Shown: positions 31,844-40,526, counted from the stretch's first letter. The stretch: DNA of 44,659 bases from a virus (IMGVR_UViG_3300009788_001696:1-44659); one strand, 5' to 3'. Numbers and translations are program-made. The notes: generated from the sequence alone by a model not told the origin.

Positions 31844-32358
31844 GTTGCGCTCTTCCGTAGGTTTTCGCGTGCCGGAATTACCTGAAGATTCCAAGGCACA
31901 TGCAAACCGGACACGGTTTGCCCTTGCAGCGGAACGATGTGATCGACGTGGAAGCCGTCTGGACAGCTCTCATAAATTGCCGCGATGGCTTTCTTGTCCA
32001 CCCAAGATGGCGTGCGTTTCAGCTTTGCCGCTCTTCGGTTCGCAGCCCACAGGTTAACCTTCGCTTTGTTGGCGGGATCCCTGGCCCAACGTCGCCTTCC
32101 CTCGCGGATGTGTCGGCGTCGCTTCTCTATGTTCTGCGCTATCCAAGCTTTGGACACAGTCGCACAACGAGCTGCGTTTCTGGATTTCCATCGTCTGCTA
32201 TAGACGAGATGTTTTACTGGATCCGAGCGAAGCGACTGGCATGTGACGCAACCACCGCTCGTCGCGAATCTTTCGCTACGGTGCCCGTTCTTGCATTCCT
32301 TGCCAGTGAAATACCGTGTCGCTCCGGATGCCAGTGCAGCTTTCCGAGTGGAATGCAT
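31816..32358 (-). CDS. HNH homing endonuclease (intact form)
   Basis: A 180-residue basic protein with an N-terminal CKNGH...CVTCQ zinc-finger-like motif, an Arg/Lys-rich linker and an HNH domain (HVDHIVPLQGQTVSGLHVPW, NLQVIPARENLRKS). Unlike its sister at 27911, it keeps the ENLRKS segment. ATG 32358 overlaps the upstream TAA by one base (TAATG). Its last 28 bases overlap the next gene's start, and its ENLRKS codons supply that gene's ribosome-binding site. It is a free-standing mobile gene within the late operon. Confidence 0.9.
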   Translation of the reverse strand: MHSTRKAALASGATRYFTGKECKNGHRSERFATSGGCVTCQSLRSDPVKHLVYSRRWKSRNAARCATVSKAWIAQNIEKRRRHIREGRRRWARDPANKAKVNLWAANRRAAKLKRTPSWVDKKAIAAIYESCPDGFHVDHIVPLQGQTVSGLHVPWNLQVIPARENLRKSATWPQQESLS

Positions 32359-32741
32359 TATGGAACGTAGTGCTCAAGGATCAGAACCGTGCCGCCGAAG
32401 TCCCGATCGGGCCGCGTGTCGCTCACCTTGTAAAAGTGCTCGACGTTGTCGGTGTCGGTGTGCTTCACAACCCATGGCTTGCGCTTGGCATCGGGGATCC
32501 CGATCGGCAGGTCCATGCCGGCGGCGATGACGGTGTCCATGTTCAACACGACGGACGCGATCCGACCGCTCACCGCTTGGCCGGTCTCGGGATCGATCTG
32601 CTCGCTCACGTCATTCGTCAAACCGACAAAGGTCCGCACTTGACCCTCCGGGGACGTGAGCTCGATCGACCGGCCGAAGCCGGCGGCGGAGTCCTCGACG
32701 ATTGTCTTGAAATCCGCCGCCGCCTGATCTCTCAGGTTCAC
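32358..32741 (-). CDS. Head-tail joining protein
   Basis: A 127-residue protein (MNLRDQAAADFKTIVEDSAA, then GFGRSIELTSPEGQVRTFVG, SEQIDPETGQAVSGRIASVV, YKVSDTRPDRDFGGTVLILE). The sequence pattern is that of small neck proteins encoded after the major capsid in Mu and lambda-type modules. It probably attaches the tail to the portal side. It overlaps the preceding small gene by 4 bases. Confidence 0.7.
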   Translation of the reverse strand: MNLRDQAAADFKTIVEDSAAGFGRSIELTSPEGQVRTFVGLTNDVSEQIDPETGQAVSGRIASVVLNMDTVIAAGMDLPIGIPDAKRKPWVVKHTDTDNVEHFYKVSDTRPDRDFGGTVLILEHYVP

Positions 32742-33082
32742 TTCTTGGTCTCGTCGACTTTCTTCGCGGCCTTCTTAGGTGCCGTGACGTAGCCGAGCTC
32801 GACCATTTTCGCGAGTTGCTCCTTGCCTTGTTCGACGTCCTCCGCGCGCTTGCAGAAGTCGCGCGCGGTGACGGGTTCATCCGGTCCGAGGACGCCACGC
32901 GCACACGTCAACGATTTGCCTTCGGCAACCCGGTGATGCATGCCCTTCTTTTGGGCGGCCTCTTTCCGAAGCGCTTCGTCCGATTCCTTGCGGGCCTTGA
33001 TCTGTCGGTTGCGTTGTTCCGCCGCAACTTTCGGATCTGGACCCGCCGACGCTCCGACCGTCGGTGATGTTGGTTCAGCCAA
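32738..33082 (-). CDS. Small neck or capsid-associated protein
   Basis: A 114-residue protein starting at TTG 33082 (LAEPTSPTVGASAG), preceded by AAGGGAG with nine bases of spacing; the longer frame overlaps the capsid gene and is shadow. It has a charged middle (RNRQIKARKESDEALRKEAA), CARGVLGPDEPVTARDFC with two Cys, and a Lys-rich C-terminus (KKAAKKVDETKK). Its position between capsid and joining protein is that of lambda FI, but similarity to FI is not clear. Confidence 0.6.
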   Translation of the reverse strand: MAEPTSPTVGASAGPDPKVAAEQRNRQIKARKESDEALRKEAAQKKGMHHRVAEGKSLTCARGVLGPDEPVTARDFCKRAEDVEQGKEQLAKMVELGYVTAPKKAAKKVDETKK

Positions 33083-33098
33083 TGTTTTTTCTCCCTTC

Positions 33099-34178
33099 TT
33101 ATGCCCTGGTGTTGAGGGTTCCGTATGTGTCGATCGCCGTCGGGATCGTGAGCGGACGCGTTCCGGCACTCACCTTGAGGTGGCGATTGTCGGGAGTGAT
33201 CCACGCGTTCGTTGTCAGGTCGATCCCAACGCCGCCGTCCGAGATGCGCGGTGGCAAGAATGACATCGCGCGCGTCTCCGGTTGAGCCACCATCGGGATC
33301 GATCCGAAGGTGAGATCCATCCGGCCGCCTTCCGACATCATGATCACGAGATCATCGGTGACGTATGGCGTGTCCAGACCGGTTTGCGGGTCCTTGAAAA
33401 AGCCGTCATAGGTCCACATCTCAAAGAGATAGTTTTGGATCCAGACGAACCCTTGGAAGGTCGCGCCCTCACCGCGCGCTTGCGGCCGAATCTCGGCGAC
33501 GAACATGCGACGATTGTCGAGGCGCGCTTGCACCTCGGTGTCGGAGATGAAGTCCTCGAACGCGAGGCGACCAAAGATCAGTTTGTTCGGCGTCTTTTTT
33601 CCGTCGCGTCGAATGATGACCGCGAGGGCATCGAGGTCCGCGAGCGGAGTTTCGGAGCCGCCGCCCCAATCGTTGGTGACCGTCGGGAAGTGGCTCGCCT
33701 TCGGCTTGAAATCCAAGCTGTAAAGCGTGACACCGTTTTTGTCGGGCAGATCAAGTTGACCCGTTTGCAACACCTGCGAGGATTGACGTTCGACCGCGCG
33801 CCGGATCTTGCGTTCCAGCTTGCGGAAGATCCGCGTCGATTCCCTGAAAGCGTTCGCGCCGAAATTCGGATCCTCGAAAGGATTCGCGCCGGCTTCACGC
33901 TTCAGGAGATTGTACGCGGTGATCGTGCCTTCCTCATCGTACACCGGCGGCGTGAACCGCTTGTTGGTGTAGAGATTGGACTCGTTCTGTCGAGCTCCTG
34001 CGGAGATGTCCTGAATCACGATCGCGACGTCCTCGTCACCGCGAACGATGTCGATCTCCACAAACTCGGTGTTGTGGAAGTTGCGCGGCGGACTCTGGAA
34101 AAAGCCGCTCAGGAACATCGGCGCTTCTGCCTCTTCGAGGTAGAGCTCGATCATTCGGATGGTTGATGCATCACTCAT
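33099..34178 (-). CDS. Major capsid protein (lambda gpE-type)
   Basis: A 359-residue protein with an N-terminal FFQSPPRNFHNTEFVEIDIV stretch, GARQNESNLYTNKRFTPPVY, then NLLKREAGANPFEDPNFGAN. The C-terminal part contains KLIFGRLAFEDFISDTEVQA, FVWIQNYLFEMWTYDGFFKD, an MMSEGGRMDLTFGSIPMVAQ segment and FLPPRISDGGVGIDLTTNAW. Residue pattern and length fit the lambda E family of HK97-fold capsid proteins. It lies in the order protease-decoration-capsid typical of lambda. It would assemble the icosahedral head on the scaffold encoded just upstream. Confidence 0.9.
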   Translation of the reverse strand: MSDASTIRMIELYLEEAEAPMFLSGFFQSPPRNFHNTEFVEIDIVRGDEDVAIVIQDISAGARQNESNLYTNKRFTPPVYDEEGTITAYNLLKREAGANPFEDPNFGANAFRESTRIFRKLERKIRRAVERQSSQVLQTGQLDLPDKNGVTLYSLDFKPKASHFPTVTNDWGGGSETPLADLDALAVIIRRDGKKTPNKLIFGRLAFEDFISDTEVQARLDNRRMFVAEIRPQARGEGATFQGFVWIQNYLFEMWTYDGFFKDPQTGLDTPYVTDDLVIMMSEGGRMDLTFGSIPMVAQPETRAMSFLPPRISDGGVGIDLTTNAWITPDNRHLKVSAGTRPLTIPTAIDTYGTLNTRA

Positions 34179-34209
34179 TTTTCGATTCCTTTCGCTTCAG
34201 CCGGTTGGC

Positions 34210-34611
34210 TTACTGATTGTCCAACTGAGCGAGTTGCTCAACGTCTTGCGTTGTGATGTTGAAGTCGCGGAGCCCGTCGAGCTCTACGGCGTCGATGTTG
34301 GAGCCGTCGCCATCGGCGTCGATGATCAGGCGGTCCCGGTTGACAACGCCATGCACGAGCGCGCGGATGGCTTCGTCGCCAGCGCCCGCGGCGATGACGT
34401 CATAGGTGAGAACGGCCTTCGCGATGCCGTCCTCGTTGGTGACCCCACCTTTGACGTATGGGATCAATTTGAGGCTCACGCTATCGCGCGCGAGGATTGT
34501 CCCCGCAACGACAGTGCCCGCGCCACCGAAGGTGAGAAGCTCGTCACCGAACTTTCCATCTTCGAGCTCGACACTTCCGGTGTCGACGTTGGTGATGACT
34601 GGATCAGGCAT
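34210..34611 (-). CDS. Head decoration protein (lambda gpD-like)
   Basis: A 133-residue beta-rich protein (GDELLTFGGAGTVVAGTILA, SVSLKLIPYVKGGVTNEDGI, AKAVLTYDVIAAGAGDEAIR, LVHGVVNRDRLIIDADGDG). The pattern AGTILARDSVSLKL followed by TYDV and VNRDRL is characteristic of the D/HDPD family that binds three-fold sites on expanded capsids. It overlaps the protease stop by eight bases and precedes the capsid gene. Confidence 0.88.
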   Translation of the reverse strand: MPDPVITNVDTGSVELEDGKFGDELLTFGGAGTVVAGTILARDSVSLKLIPYVKGGVTNEDGIAKAVLTYDVIAAGAGDEAIRALVHGVVNRDRLIIDADGDGSNIDAVELDGLRDFNITTQDVEQLAQLDNQ

Positions 34612-34960
34612 TTGCGCTCACTCCATTCTTGCCGTCGAGGATCGCGACGATGTTGTCGCCGAGGTCCGGGCCTTCGCCCGTTGTGGTTGCTGCGCCATCG
34701 ACGGCCTCGCCGGCCGCGGCGCTGTCGGTTTGCTGCGTCTCGATGTCGGTGCGGTTGCGACCGGCCATCGAGTATTTGGCCATCAAGGTTTGTGTCATCT
34801 CTGACCCGTCCTTGATGGCCGCGATGGCGGTGGTCATGTCGCCGCTACCCTCGCCGCACGTCAAATGTGCGCCGACCCGATCGCGCTCTGTCGCAACCGC
34901 TTCCTCGCGGATGACGGCACAGAGCTCCGGGTGCTGTGCTTTTAGCTCTTCTAGATTCAT
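34604..34960 (-). CDS. Nested capsid scaffold protein (Nu3-like internal start)
   Basis: ATG 34960 in the same frame as the protease would give a 118-residue protein starting MNLEELKAQHPELCAVIREE, preceded by AAGAGA eight bases away. This matches how lambda makes Nu3 from inside gene C: a helical, Gln/Glu-rich scaffold expressed in excess. The protein has an N-terminal helical segment and a Thr/Ala-rich C-terminus. An internal start is inferred; no experiment shows it. Confidence 0.55.
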   Translation of the reverse strand: MNLEELKAQHPELCAVIREEAVATERDRVGAHLTCGEGSGDMTTAIAAIKDGSEMTQTLMAKYSMAGRNRTDIETQQTDSAAAGEAVDGAATTTGEGPDLGDNIVAILDGKNGVSANA

Positions 34961-35971
34961 GGGTTTTCTCTTTTCGTTTGGAGCCGCACTTGCGGCGGTT
35001 GCGGTTGGTGCGACTCCGGTGGCCGGAGCGTCGTCGGTTGGGGTTGGTGGATCGGTGACGAGTGCGAGATCAGGAACGGACACCGCCACGACATCGCCAA
35101 CGGATGCGACCGGTTCGGGGGTCGCGTGCGCGTTTGCCTGTTGGCCGCCGCGCGCGCTCATGTCCTCGTCGATCTCTGAGCTCGAGGGTGGGGGCACCAC
35201 GACGGCGGCGATCCCCGTCTTTGCGACGCGGTCGATCATGCCTCTACGCCGAGCCTCGGCCGACAGAAGGATACCCCCACGGCCGAAGGTCTTGTTGACG
35301 TTCGAGACCGTGGTACCTCGCCCGCGCGCGATGGCATCCGCGAAGATCGCATGTAGCGCGTCGAGATGTTCGATGATGACCGCCTTGCCCTCGGGTGTGC
35401 TCGGATCTGGTCGCTTGTTAGGAGCCTCGGTGCTCGTGATGTCGATGACTTCCTCCATGTGGAAGAAACTCACCGCGACGCCAATGCTCCCGAATTGGAC
35501 AGCCGCGTTGGTCGCCGTGATCTTGCCGCCCGTCGCTGCGATGGCATAGGCCGCCGAGGCTGCAAATGAGGCCGTCACCGAGCTCGGCTTCTTGGAGGCC
35601 TCGATCGCGCCGAGGGTGTCGAACAATCCGTTGACCTCACCTCCGGGACTGTTGATCTTGAAAACGACTTTTTTGACACCCGGATCCGCGTCCGCGAGCG
35701 CGACCGCTTGGCGGATGCTTGCGTAGGTCGTGTTTCCACCGCCGAAAAGCCAGGCGAAAAAGTCCGGCGTCTCAGTCAGGATCCCCTCAACGGTGATCTC
35801 AGCGACGTCACCCGCGACGTTGAGGTTGCGCGGCGTGCCACCGTGGCGCGCGGTCTCCGCCACGCAACGCTCCGCAAAGTCTGCGCGTTGCGCTTCACTG
35901 CAATCGATCCCAGCGGCGCGGAGCGCGCGCAACTGCTCAGCGACTTCTTGCTCAAGTAACCACATCGGCAT
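34604..35971 (-). CDS. Head maturation protease (S49/lambda gpC-type) fused to scaffold
   Basis: A 455-residue protein. Residues 70-230 carry a ClpP/SppA-type serine protease fold: KVVFKINSPGGEVNGLFDTL, then SVTASFAASAAYAIAATGGK with the probable nucleophile in ASFAASA, and FGSIGVAVSFFHMEE. After about 270 the sequence is Pro/Ala-rich linker, then a helical scaffold domain starting with MNLEELKAQHPELC. The fused arrangement with an internal start is that of lambda C and Nu3. The start overlaps the portal stop (TGATG). Confidence 0.88.
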   Translation of the reverse strand: MPMWLLEQEVAEQLRALRAAGIDCSEAQRADFAERCVAETARHGGTPRNLNVAGDVAEITVEGILTETPDFFAWLFGGGNTTYASIRQAVALADADPGVKKVVFKINSPGGEVNGLFDTLGAIEASKKPSSVTASFAASAAYAIAATGGKITATNAAVQFGSIGVAVSFFHMEEVIDITSTEAPNKRPDPSTPEGKAVIIEHLDALHAIFADAIARGRGTTVSNVNKTFGRGGILLSAEARRRGMIDRVAKTGIAAVVVPPPSSSEIDEDMSARGGQQANAHATPEPVASVGDVVAVSVPDLALVTDPPTPTDDAPATGVAPTATAASAAPNEKRKPMNLEELKAQHPELCAVIREEAVATERDRVGAHLTCGEGSGDMTTAIAAIKDGSEMTQTLMAKYSMAGRNRTDIETQQTDSAAAGEAVDGAATTTGEGPDLGDNIVAILDGKNGVSANA

Positions 35972-37659
35972 CAGGCGGATTCCCTTTCTTCTTTCTCTTC
36001 GCGTCGATCGTCCTCGTCGATGTCGACCTCACCGCCCTCGCCGTCGTCGGTCGGCGGTGGCGCTGGAAGCGCAGCCGGCGGTGCGGGCTCGAGTGGCTCG
36101 TTGGCTTCGGCGACCTCTACGTTTTCGAGTTTCAACTTTCGAATGTTGCGCGAGAACTTCGTCCCGGTGAGCTCGCGCGCCGCGCGGTCGCGCGTGATGA
36201 GTCCCATGGCGATCAAAAGCTCGTAACCCTTGGCGAGCTTCGTCAAGTCGACGGCCGGCTTGACGTGTCCCGACCAATCCGATCGGCACCAAGCCGCGAA
36301 GAGCGCAAACTCGCGCGGGTTGCGGAACGCTTGGAGCAATCCCTCGGCGGTGATCGTTCCGTTGAGGACGCTGGAAACGAGCCACTCGAAATAGATGGGT
36401 TTGCAAAACTGCGATCCGAATTCGGTGCGGATCGCGTTCAAGTAGATTTTGAATTCGTTGATCGCCGCTTGGCTTGCGCTGTAGTTATTCGAGAACGCGA
36501 GGCGCAAAATCTCGGGCGGCGTGTTGTTCGCCCATGCCAGCGTTTGGACGATCGCCTCTTCGAATTCGCCAAACTTTTCGTCCGTGCCATCCGCCCGAAA
36601 GCCAACCGGCTCCTCGCCGGTTTGGAGCTCGTCGAGGATGAGCCCTGGCATGAACTCGGCGACGTTGAAGCTTCGATCCGTGCCTTGTGAGTCGTTGACG
36701 AGCTCGTGACCTTTACGGACTGCGTTGCCGGACATGGGCTTTGTGCCCATCTTGTCCGTCCCTTTTTTGATGAACATCGCGACGAAGGAATTTAGGACAG
36801 CTTTGCGCAACGTCGCGTCGCGGTACCGGTCGAGCTCCTTGAGCGATTGCAGGACAAGCGAGAGCATCGGCTTGCCCCTGACATCGTGGAGCCGCTTGTC
36901 GGTGCCATAGACCAACCAAGCCAGGCGCCGGCCACTCTTCTCGCCGAATGCCGGGACCCGTTTCGACTCGAACTTGAGGACGCCGCGCGCGTGAACATCT
37001 TGTTGGATGTGATAGGCGACCTGGCGGCCTTGCTTGTCGAGCTCGACGCCATGCAAGACCCGGTTACCGTTTCGAAGGCGTCCACCTTGAACCATGAGCG
37101 GGTTGCGAACCAAGGCGCCGTTGACAAGGCGGATCCGCGGGAGGCGCGTACGTTGATCCTGTTGAATCATCACGAGGACGTCACCGGCGACGAGCGCCTC
37201 CATCCTCGCCGCCGCTTGTAGCTCTCCGAACGTTTGCCGCTCGACGTGGTCGCAAAGTCGAGGCATGTCCGACCAAACCTCGAAGAGGCTCTCAGTGAGC
37301 TCGGTCCAATCGGCGAGCTCGTCGAGCTCGAAGCCGAGAACTTTCTCCTCGGGGATCGCTTCGAGATGGAGGCCGGTGTTGATCTCGTTGATGACAAGGC
37401 GGCGGATCAATCCGCGCGCGTAAAGGTTTTCTTCGAAGAGCTGCGCGGAGCGCGCGCGCAACGTCCAGTAGTCAGGAACGAAAAGGTGCGTGTTGCCAAA
37501 ACCACCGGGGAACTTTTCGCCGTCCTGCCAAACGTTGCGAAACGGCGCCGGCGCCGTTGGTAGGTGCGTCGCGTCGATCGTTGCTAACGCACTCTGACCG
37601 ACCGGCATCGCCTCGAGCGCGGCGGCTTTCTTCTTTCGCCGTTTGCTCTTCTTTCCCAT
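35971..37659 (-). CDS. Portal protein (lambda gpB-type)
   Basis: A 562-residue protein starting MGKKSKRRKKK at ATG 37659, which gives the TGATG overlap; a longer start at 37695 would lie inside the upstream gene. Signature segments include YWTLRARSAQLFEENLYARG, LAWLVYGTDKRLHDVRGKPM, LVLQSLKELDRYRDATLRKA and NNTPPEILRLAFSNNYSASQ. These match lambda B/phage_portal_2. The dodecameric portal sits at the packaging vertex. The C-terminus is Pro/Asp/Glu-rich, probably disordered. Confidence 0.92.
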   Translation of the reverse strand: MGKKSKRRKKKAAALEAMPVGQSALATIDATHLPTAPAPFRNVWQDGEKFPGGFGNTHLFVPDYWTLRARSAQLFEENLYARGLIRRLVINEINTGLHLEAIPEEKVLGFELDELADWTELTESLFEVWSDMPRLCDHVERQTFGELQAAARMEALVAGDVLVMIQQDQRTRLPRIRLVNGALVRNPLMVQGGRLRNGNRVLHGVELDKQGRQVAYHIQQDVHARGVLKFESKRVPAFGEKSGRRLAWLVYGTDKRLHDVRGKPMLSLVLQSLKELDRYRDATLRKAVLNSFVAMFIKKGTDKMGTKPMSGNAVRKGHELVNDSQGTDRSFNVAEFMPGLILDELQTGEEPVGFRADGTDEKFGEFEEAIVQTLAWANNTPPEILRLAFSNNYSASQAAINEFKIYLNAIRTEFGSQFCKPIYFEWLVSSVLNGTITAEGLLQAFRNPREFALFAAWCRSDWSGHVKPAVDLTKLAKGYELLIAMGLITRDRAARELTGTKFSRNIRKLKLENVEVAEANEPLEPAPPAALPAPPPTDDGEGGEVDIDEDDRREEKEERESA

Positions 37660-37922
37660 CAGGTCACCGGCCGCCCGTAGAAGCCAGCACCACACCGACG
37701 AGCGTCGAGGGTTGCAAGCCGGTTGTCGAGTTGATCGAGCGAAAGCCGAAGCGATCCGAGCGTGCCGCGCGTGACGCTCTGGCGAGTCTGTCCGCTGTCA
37801 AGTGTGTACGACTGCGCCCCGGCCGCGACCTGAGTGATCGCGGCTTCTGTGGCGATGATGAGCGCCTTGGTTGCGGCGATTCGATCCGCGAGCCATTGAT
37901 CGTCGAGTGCGGTTGTTGCCAT
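37659..37922 (-). CDS. Small head-tail joining protein (gpW-like position)
   Basis: An 87-residue helical protein (DRIAATKALIIATEAAITQV, then SYTLDSGQTRQSVTRGTLGS, LRLSLDQLDNRLATLDARRC). It lies between terminase and portal, where lambda has W. The TLDSGQTRQSVTR segment, followed by Leu-rich helices, is one I associate with gpW-like proteins in this position. It has a 1-base overlap with the portal start. Confidence 0.75.
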   Translation of the reverse strand: MATTALDDQWLADRIAATKALIIATEAAITQVAAGAQSYTLDSGQTRQSVTRGTLGSLRLSLDQLDNRLATLDARRCGAGFYGRPVT

Positions 37923-37931
37923 GCGGTGCGG

Positions 37932-40010
37932 TTACTTGTTCTCGTAAAACATCGGCCCACCCTCGGCGTTGCCCTCTTTGCAGAGATGCCAAAACTCGGG
38001 CCAATTGACGTTGTCCATTTCGAGCTGCCCCACGCAAACATTCCAAGCCAACATGTCGAGCGCGGCGGCGTTGTAGACGAGGAGATCCCAAAGCTCGTTT
38101 CGCGATCCCGATGGTCGGTGCCACTCGAATCCGATGCGTCGGCCGGTGGTCTTGTGAACCTTTGGACGCTTCGACTCGGCGGTGAGCTCCTTGAGCTGCT
38201 TATCGTCCGCGTCTCGAGGTGCGTTGAAGTGTCCGGTTGGTTGGCGATCGATGCCGCTCCAATTGCGCTTGAGCGCGCCGTGCCATCGTTCTTTGTAGAG
38301 GTCGACCGTGACGCTAAACGCGACGGTTCCCATCGGCGTCGTGAATTCTGAAAACTCTCGAAGCGTCGCGCCCTTCGGCGCCATCTCGCGACCTTTGATC
38401 GGGTAGACGTTGGACGCATATTCGTTGGCGAATTGGTACGCCTGATCCGCGCGATACCCTGAGTCAACGAGAACAACGGGGAGCGGATACCGCTTGCCGT
38501 CGTCGCCGTGATAGGCCGCTCCTTCGACGAGCTCGCGCAGTCGTCCCCATGTCCCGGCGTCCTCGAGGTTCTCGGTGTCCCCCTCGAAACGCCAATAGTC
38601 GATGAGGAAGCACGTCCGACCGTGGCACCATCCGAAAACGGCGACGGCGAGATTGTCTTTGTGAATGTCGACCGCGCCGGTGAGCAACATGATCGGCGCG
38701 CCGGTGTAGGCCTCGGCCAGCTTGTTCGGCACCTCGCCAAAGTGATAGTCGCGCCGGTGAGCCGACACCGACTCGAAGCGGACCTTTTCGCCGCGCACCT
38801 CGAAGGGTTCGCCGAGGATGTTGTTGTAGAAAGTCTGGAGGGCCGTGACGTCGATCGGTTCGTTCCGCTCTTCGTCCCAAGCCTGCAACCACTCTCGCAC
38901 GCAAGCCTCCCAGGTTTGCATTCCAACCGGGGAATAGAGCGCGTTGATGTGGTAGCTCCGGTTGTCGGGATGCGCCGGCACCGCGGTCGGCCGCCATTCG
39001 GCGCCATGGTCCGGCGATAACAAACGCATTTTGTCATCGTTGATGTGCGGGTGTCCGCACTCCTCGCACTTGTATCGAACCGAACCGGGGACGAGCTTGC
39101 CGCCCTTCATGTCCCACACGATGCCGGTGATCTCGCCGGTCTCTTTGTTGGTGCGCTTCCACCGCAACGTTTGCGAGTGCTCGCACCCGAGGCACTTGAC
39201 GAAGTAGAAACGTTGATCGCCGAGCATGAATTGCTCGTGGATCTTCGAGGCGCCCTTGATGCCCGGCGTCGAGCAGTCGAGGATCTTGCGCGACTCCTCG
39301 AAGCCCTTGGTACGCGCCTCGACGAGCTTGAGCGGGTCGCCGTCCTTGTTGGCCAGTGGCCAGCCGTCGATCTCGTCGCGAAGTAGGATTTGGATCGAAG
39401 CCGATCGGAGCTTGTTCGCGTTCTGAGCTCCGAGGGGGACGAGATAGCCGCCGCCCTCCCATTCGAGTTTTTTCTCAGTCCAACCGGTTTTGCGTCCGCG
39501 GTTGGCGTCCGACGCCTTGATGAGGTCGGCCAAACCAGAGTGGACGAGCATCGGCGTGATGTTCGCCTCCATGCGGAGCTTTGCGAGCTCGCCGTCGGCG
39601 GTGACCATCATCACCGGCGCCGTCTTGATGTGCGCGATGAAATAACCGATCGCGTTCTCGATGACGCCGACGGTGATCCCGATCTGGGCCGCCTTCATGA
39701 TCGCGATCAAACGGATCGGACTGTTGACGCTCAGGCAATCGAGGATCTCGCGAAGGTACGGCGCGACGTCGAACCGATAATAGCCCGGCATCGAGGTGAC
39801 GCTTGGCGGAAGGTAGCGCGACGCCTCGGCCCATTCGCTGGGCTTTACAACAACGAGCTCGGTCGTGAGCGCTTCGAATTGAAGCGCCAACCATTCGCGC
39901 TCCTCGGCCTCCCAATCGATCTCACCGTAGCGGTCGAAGTTTCGGATCTGGACGTCGTCGGTGTGCTCCTCAGTGGAGCTTGGGTCGCTTTCCGGTTCCG
40001 GCGTCGTCAT
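37932..40010 (-). CDS. Terminase large subunit (lambda gpA-type)
   Basis: ATG 40010 (MTTPEPESDPSS) gives 692 residues; an in-frame ATG at 40076 with AGGT upstream would add 22. Motor features are an unusual Walker A (IAIMKAAQIGITVGVIENAI) and a Walker B with ILLRDEIDGWP. A Cys4-type finger is formed by VKCLGCEHSQT and YKCEECGHPH. The nuclease half contains TGAVDIHKDNLAVAVFGW and VLVDSGYRADQAYQFA, matching the gpA family. It packages DNA into the prohead, so cos-type ends are likely by analogy. Confidence 0.92.
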   Translation of the reverse strand: MTTPEPESDPSSTEEHTDDVQIRNFDRYGEIDWEAEEREWLALQFEALTTELVVVKPSEWAEASRYLPPSVTSMPGYYRFDVAPYLREILDCLSVNSPIRLIAIMKAAQIGITVGVIENAIGYFIAHIKTAPVMMVTADGELAKLRMEANITPMLVHSGLADLIKASDANRGRKTGWTEKKLEWEGGGYLVPLGAQNANKLRSASIQILLRDEIDGWPLANKDGDPLKLVEARTKGFEESRKILDCSTPGIKGASKIHEQFMLGDQRFYFVKCLGCEHSQTLRWKRTNKETGEITGIVWDMKGGKLVPGSVRYKCEECGHPHINDDKMRLLSPDHGAEWRPTAVPAHPDNRSYHINALYSPVGMQTWEACVREWLQAWDEERNEPIDVTALQTFYNNILGEPFEVRGEKVRFESVSAHRRDYHFGEVPNKLAEAYTGAPIMLLTGAVDIHKDNLAVAVFGWCHGRTCFLIDYWRFEGDTENLEDAGTWGRLRELVEGAAYHGDDGKRYPLPVVLVDSGYRADQAYQFANEYASNVYPIKGREMAPKGATLREFSEFTTPMGTVAFSVTVDLYKERWHGALKRNWSGIDRQPTGHFNAPRDADDKQLKELTAESKRPKVHKTTGRRIGFEWHRPSGSRNELWDLLVYNAAALDMLAWNVCVGQLEMDNVNWPEFWHLCKEGNAEGGPMFYENK

Positions 40011-40470
40011 CGACAGCCGGGCCGACCTCTGGCTTGCCAGCTCGCCGAGCAATCTCGTCAAGGACCCTTGCGGCATCGTCGCGACCTAGAACGTCCTCAA
40101 CGCATTCGAGGAGCGCGTTGAGTTGATCCTTGATGCGGTCATCGTGGGTCGCTCCTTGGAGGGCTTTGGTTCCGAATTCGTTGCCGGCTTTGCGCGCGAC
40201 GTACCACGCCGAAGCGCGCCAATCTTTCTTGCCGGCTCGCGTGATGTTCCGGACTTGCTCGGTGAGGGACTCGCCCTCGGCCGCGACGACCTTGGCCGCG
40301 AATGACTTGAACGGCTCCTTGGCCTTGGGGAGCTCGCCGAGGCTCATCCACCGCTTGACCGTCCGCTCGTCGGCCCCGATGAGCGCGGCCGCGTGCTTCC
40401 GATAGTTGCCGTCCTTGATGGCCTCGATGAACGTCGAGACGTTTTCAGGGGTGAGCTTCGATTTCGCCAT
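39970..40470 (-). CDS. Terminase small subunit
   Basis: ATG 40470 gives 166 residues starting MAKSKLTPENVSTFIEAIKD. A helix-turn-helix (YRKHAAALIGADERTVKRWM) lies near the N-terminus, followed by a helical oligomerisation region and an acidic tail (VGPAVDDDAGTGK). A GTG at 40479 in frame is disfavoured because it lies directly after the -10 of the putative promoter. It is the first gene of the late operon and overlaps terL. Confidence 0.85.
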   Translation of the reverse strand: MAKSKLTPENVSTFIEAIKDGNYRKHAAALIGADERTVKRWMSLGELPKAKEPFKSFAAKVVAAEGESLTEQVRNITRAGKKDWRASAWYVARKAGNEFGTKALQGATHDDRIKDQLNALLECVEDVLGRDDAARVLDEIARRAGKPEVGPAVDDDAGTGKRPKLH

Positions 40471-40479
40471 CGTGCCCAC

Positions 40480-40507
40480 AGGATACTGAACAAGCGCGCC
40501 GCGTCAA
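40480..40507 (-). promoter_or_regulatory. Putative late-operon promoter, divergent to the early promoter
   Basis: On the minus strand, TTGACG (40507-40502) and TATCCT (40485-40480) are separated by 16 bases. The predicted start site would be only a few bases before the terS ATG at 40470, so the mRNA would be nearly leaderless. The -35 box directly abuts the conserved AAAATAGATCC element of the divergent promoter, so the two are likely to share regulation. This is sequence inference only. Confidence 0.5.
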
Positions 40508-40526
40508 AAATAGATCCGATTTGGGC

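Noticed and set aside
40471-40479. GTG start for terS
   Set aside because: Lies directly after the predicted -10; ATG 40470 fits better.
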